Source: Alopecurus myosuroides
Lineage: Eukaryota; Streptophyta; Magnoliopsida; Poales; Poaceae
Length of the DNA stretch: 64,000 nucleotides
NCBI GenBank assembly: GCA_028641055.1
Contig: CM054062.1
Location: forward strand, 23,630,536 to 23,694,535
Reading direction: 5' to 3'
The notes below the pieces were generated by a model. That model ran no database searches, was not told where the DNA came from, and worked only from the letters and a program-made list of their open reading frames with translations. Of this stretch, positions 63,631 through 64,000 are shown in pieces (the first letter of the stretch is position 1; the number at the start of each line of letters is the position of its first letter). The position numbers and the translations under genes were made by a program.

Positions 63631-63782
63631 GTAGGCACTCCCAAATTCTTGTGTGTTCATCTCCTCGCCACGGCATATGCTTTGCTTTCGTATCTCTCTA
63701 TCGTACGTTCTAAAAATACACAAACAAACATCGATTTCTGACATCAAACACATACTTCTGACGCTGAGAAACTGAAATCGTA
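63631..63782 (+). repeat. 152-bp direct repeat, copy 2
   Basis: Second copy of 63021-63172, shifted by 610 bases. It lies where the 3' LTR of the truncated Copia would continue. Confidence 0.8.
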
Positions 63783-64000
63783 TAGATTGCCGGTGGACAT
63801 AGCTGAATAACCGGTTCCAGGGGTCGTTGCCACTACGGTAGATCTTGTGGCGTACTTCTAAGTTCTAACCATTTACCCATTTCTGAGAAGGCTGTACTCC
63901 TGTTCAAAATACGTGCTCATAACATTTTATTTTTGAGAAGCATATACGTACCCCTGACAGTGAGTGTTAAGCCGTTTGGCACGGTGATGGGCTGGGGTGC
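63783..64000. other. Unassigned end of the window
   Basis: No ORF, repeat or element border was recognised in these 218 bases. Confidence 0.4.

Noticed and set aside
1..64000. CRISPR arrays, bacterial operons or ribosomal RNA genes
   Set aside because: No regularly spaced short repeats, no bacterial gene layout and no rRNA-like sequence; the window is plant nuclear DNA.

Overview
The window is a stack of nested transposable elements around one intact single-copy-type gene. It suggests a large grass genome, most likely a Triticeae species (wheat, barley, rye or Aegilops). The reasons are the Copia, Gypsy and LINE types, their density and nesting, and the grass-style LRR-XII receptor kinase. 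This organism call is an inference; no single-copy marker was checked against a database.

Left block (1-18350). The oldest layer is a decayed Copia element on the minus strand: a gag/protease/pre-integrase fragment at 258-2112 and its leader at 2113-2337, continuing at 17704-18350. An LTR that runs off the left edge cuts it at 252/253. A second Copia (Copia-1, 2338-17698, minus strand) sits in the leader with a 5-bp target duplication GTAAC. A 7.4-kb LINE (LINE-1, 10248-17616, plus strand) later inserted into the right LTR of Copia-1, with a duplication of about 13 bp. The Copia-1 polyprotein is broken by a 4-bp frameshift and a stop. LINE-1 is nearly intact, with one 1-bp frameshift in ORF2.

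Gene island (18350-28766). It holds a weak candidate for a small spliced secreted-peptide gene (18755-19024, minus), then two insertions of one LINE family lying tail to tail (20404-20543 plus; 20570-24044 minus). Next is a complete LRR receptor-like kinase gene (24404-27981, plus; two exons, 1137 aa). LINE-2 landed about 50 bp upstream of this gene's apparent TATA box, so it may have replaced its distal promoter.

Middle block (28767-42391). LINE-3 (28767-34430) looks full-length and undamaged, with ORF1 and ORF2 overlapping by four bases and a 14-bp target duplication. Next to it lies a 1.8-kb PIF/Harbinger-type DNA element (34491-36305) with its own TATA-like box and a 382-codon ORF that does not resemble a transposase. 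A small Tourist-like MITE follows (36327-41501), split by a 4.9-kb solo LTR (36591-41486). The solo LTR contains a tRNA-like Pol III promoter unit and a 159-bp tandem repeat. A Copia LTR/primer-binding-site/gag stub is at 42085-42391.

Right block (42392-64000). An old Athila-like Gypsy element on the minus strand (about 43420-45608 and 54137-56114) is split by a young, apparently intact Copia (Copia-2, 45609-54136; 1327-aa polyprotein, nearly identical LTRs, duplication GTATA). After it come a probable second long solo LTR (56120-60479, minus), a Copia LTR scrap, a tRNA-like relic, a GTTGCAC-type minisatellite (about 61540-62295), and a scrambled Copia 3' end with a 28-bp inverted repeat and 152-bp direct repeats (63021-63782).

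Apart from the kinase, the coding content works for transposition rather than for the host. The order of insertion can be read directly from target duplications. All coordinates and counts were read by eye.
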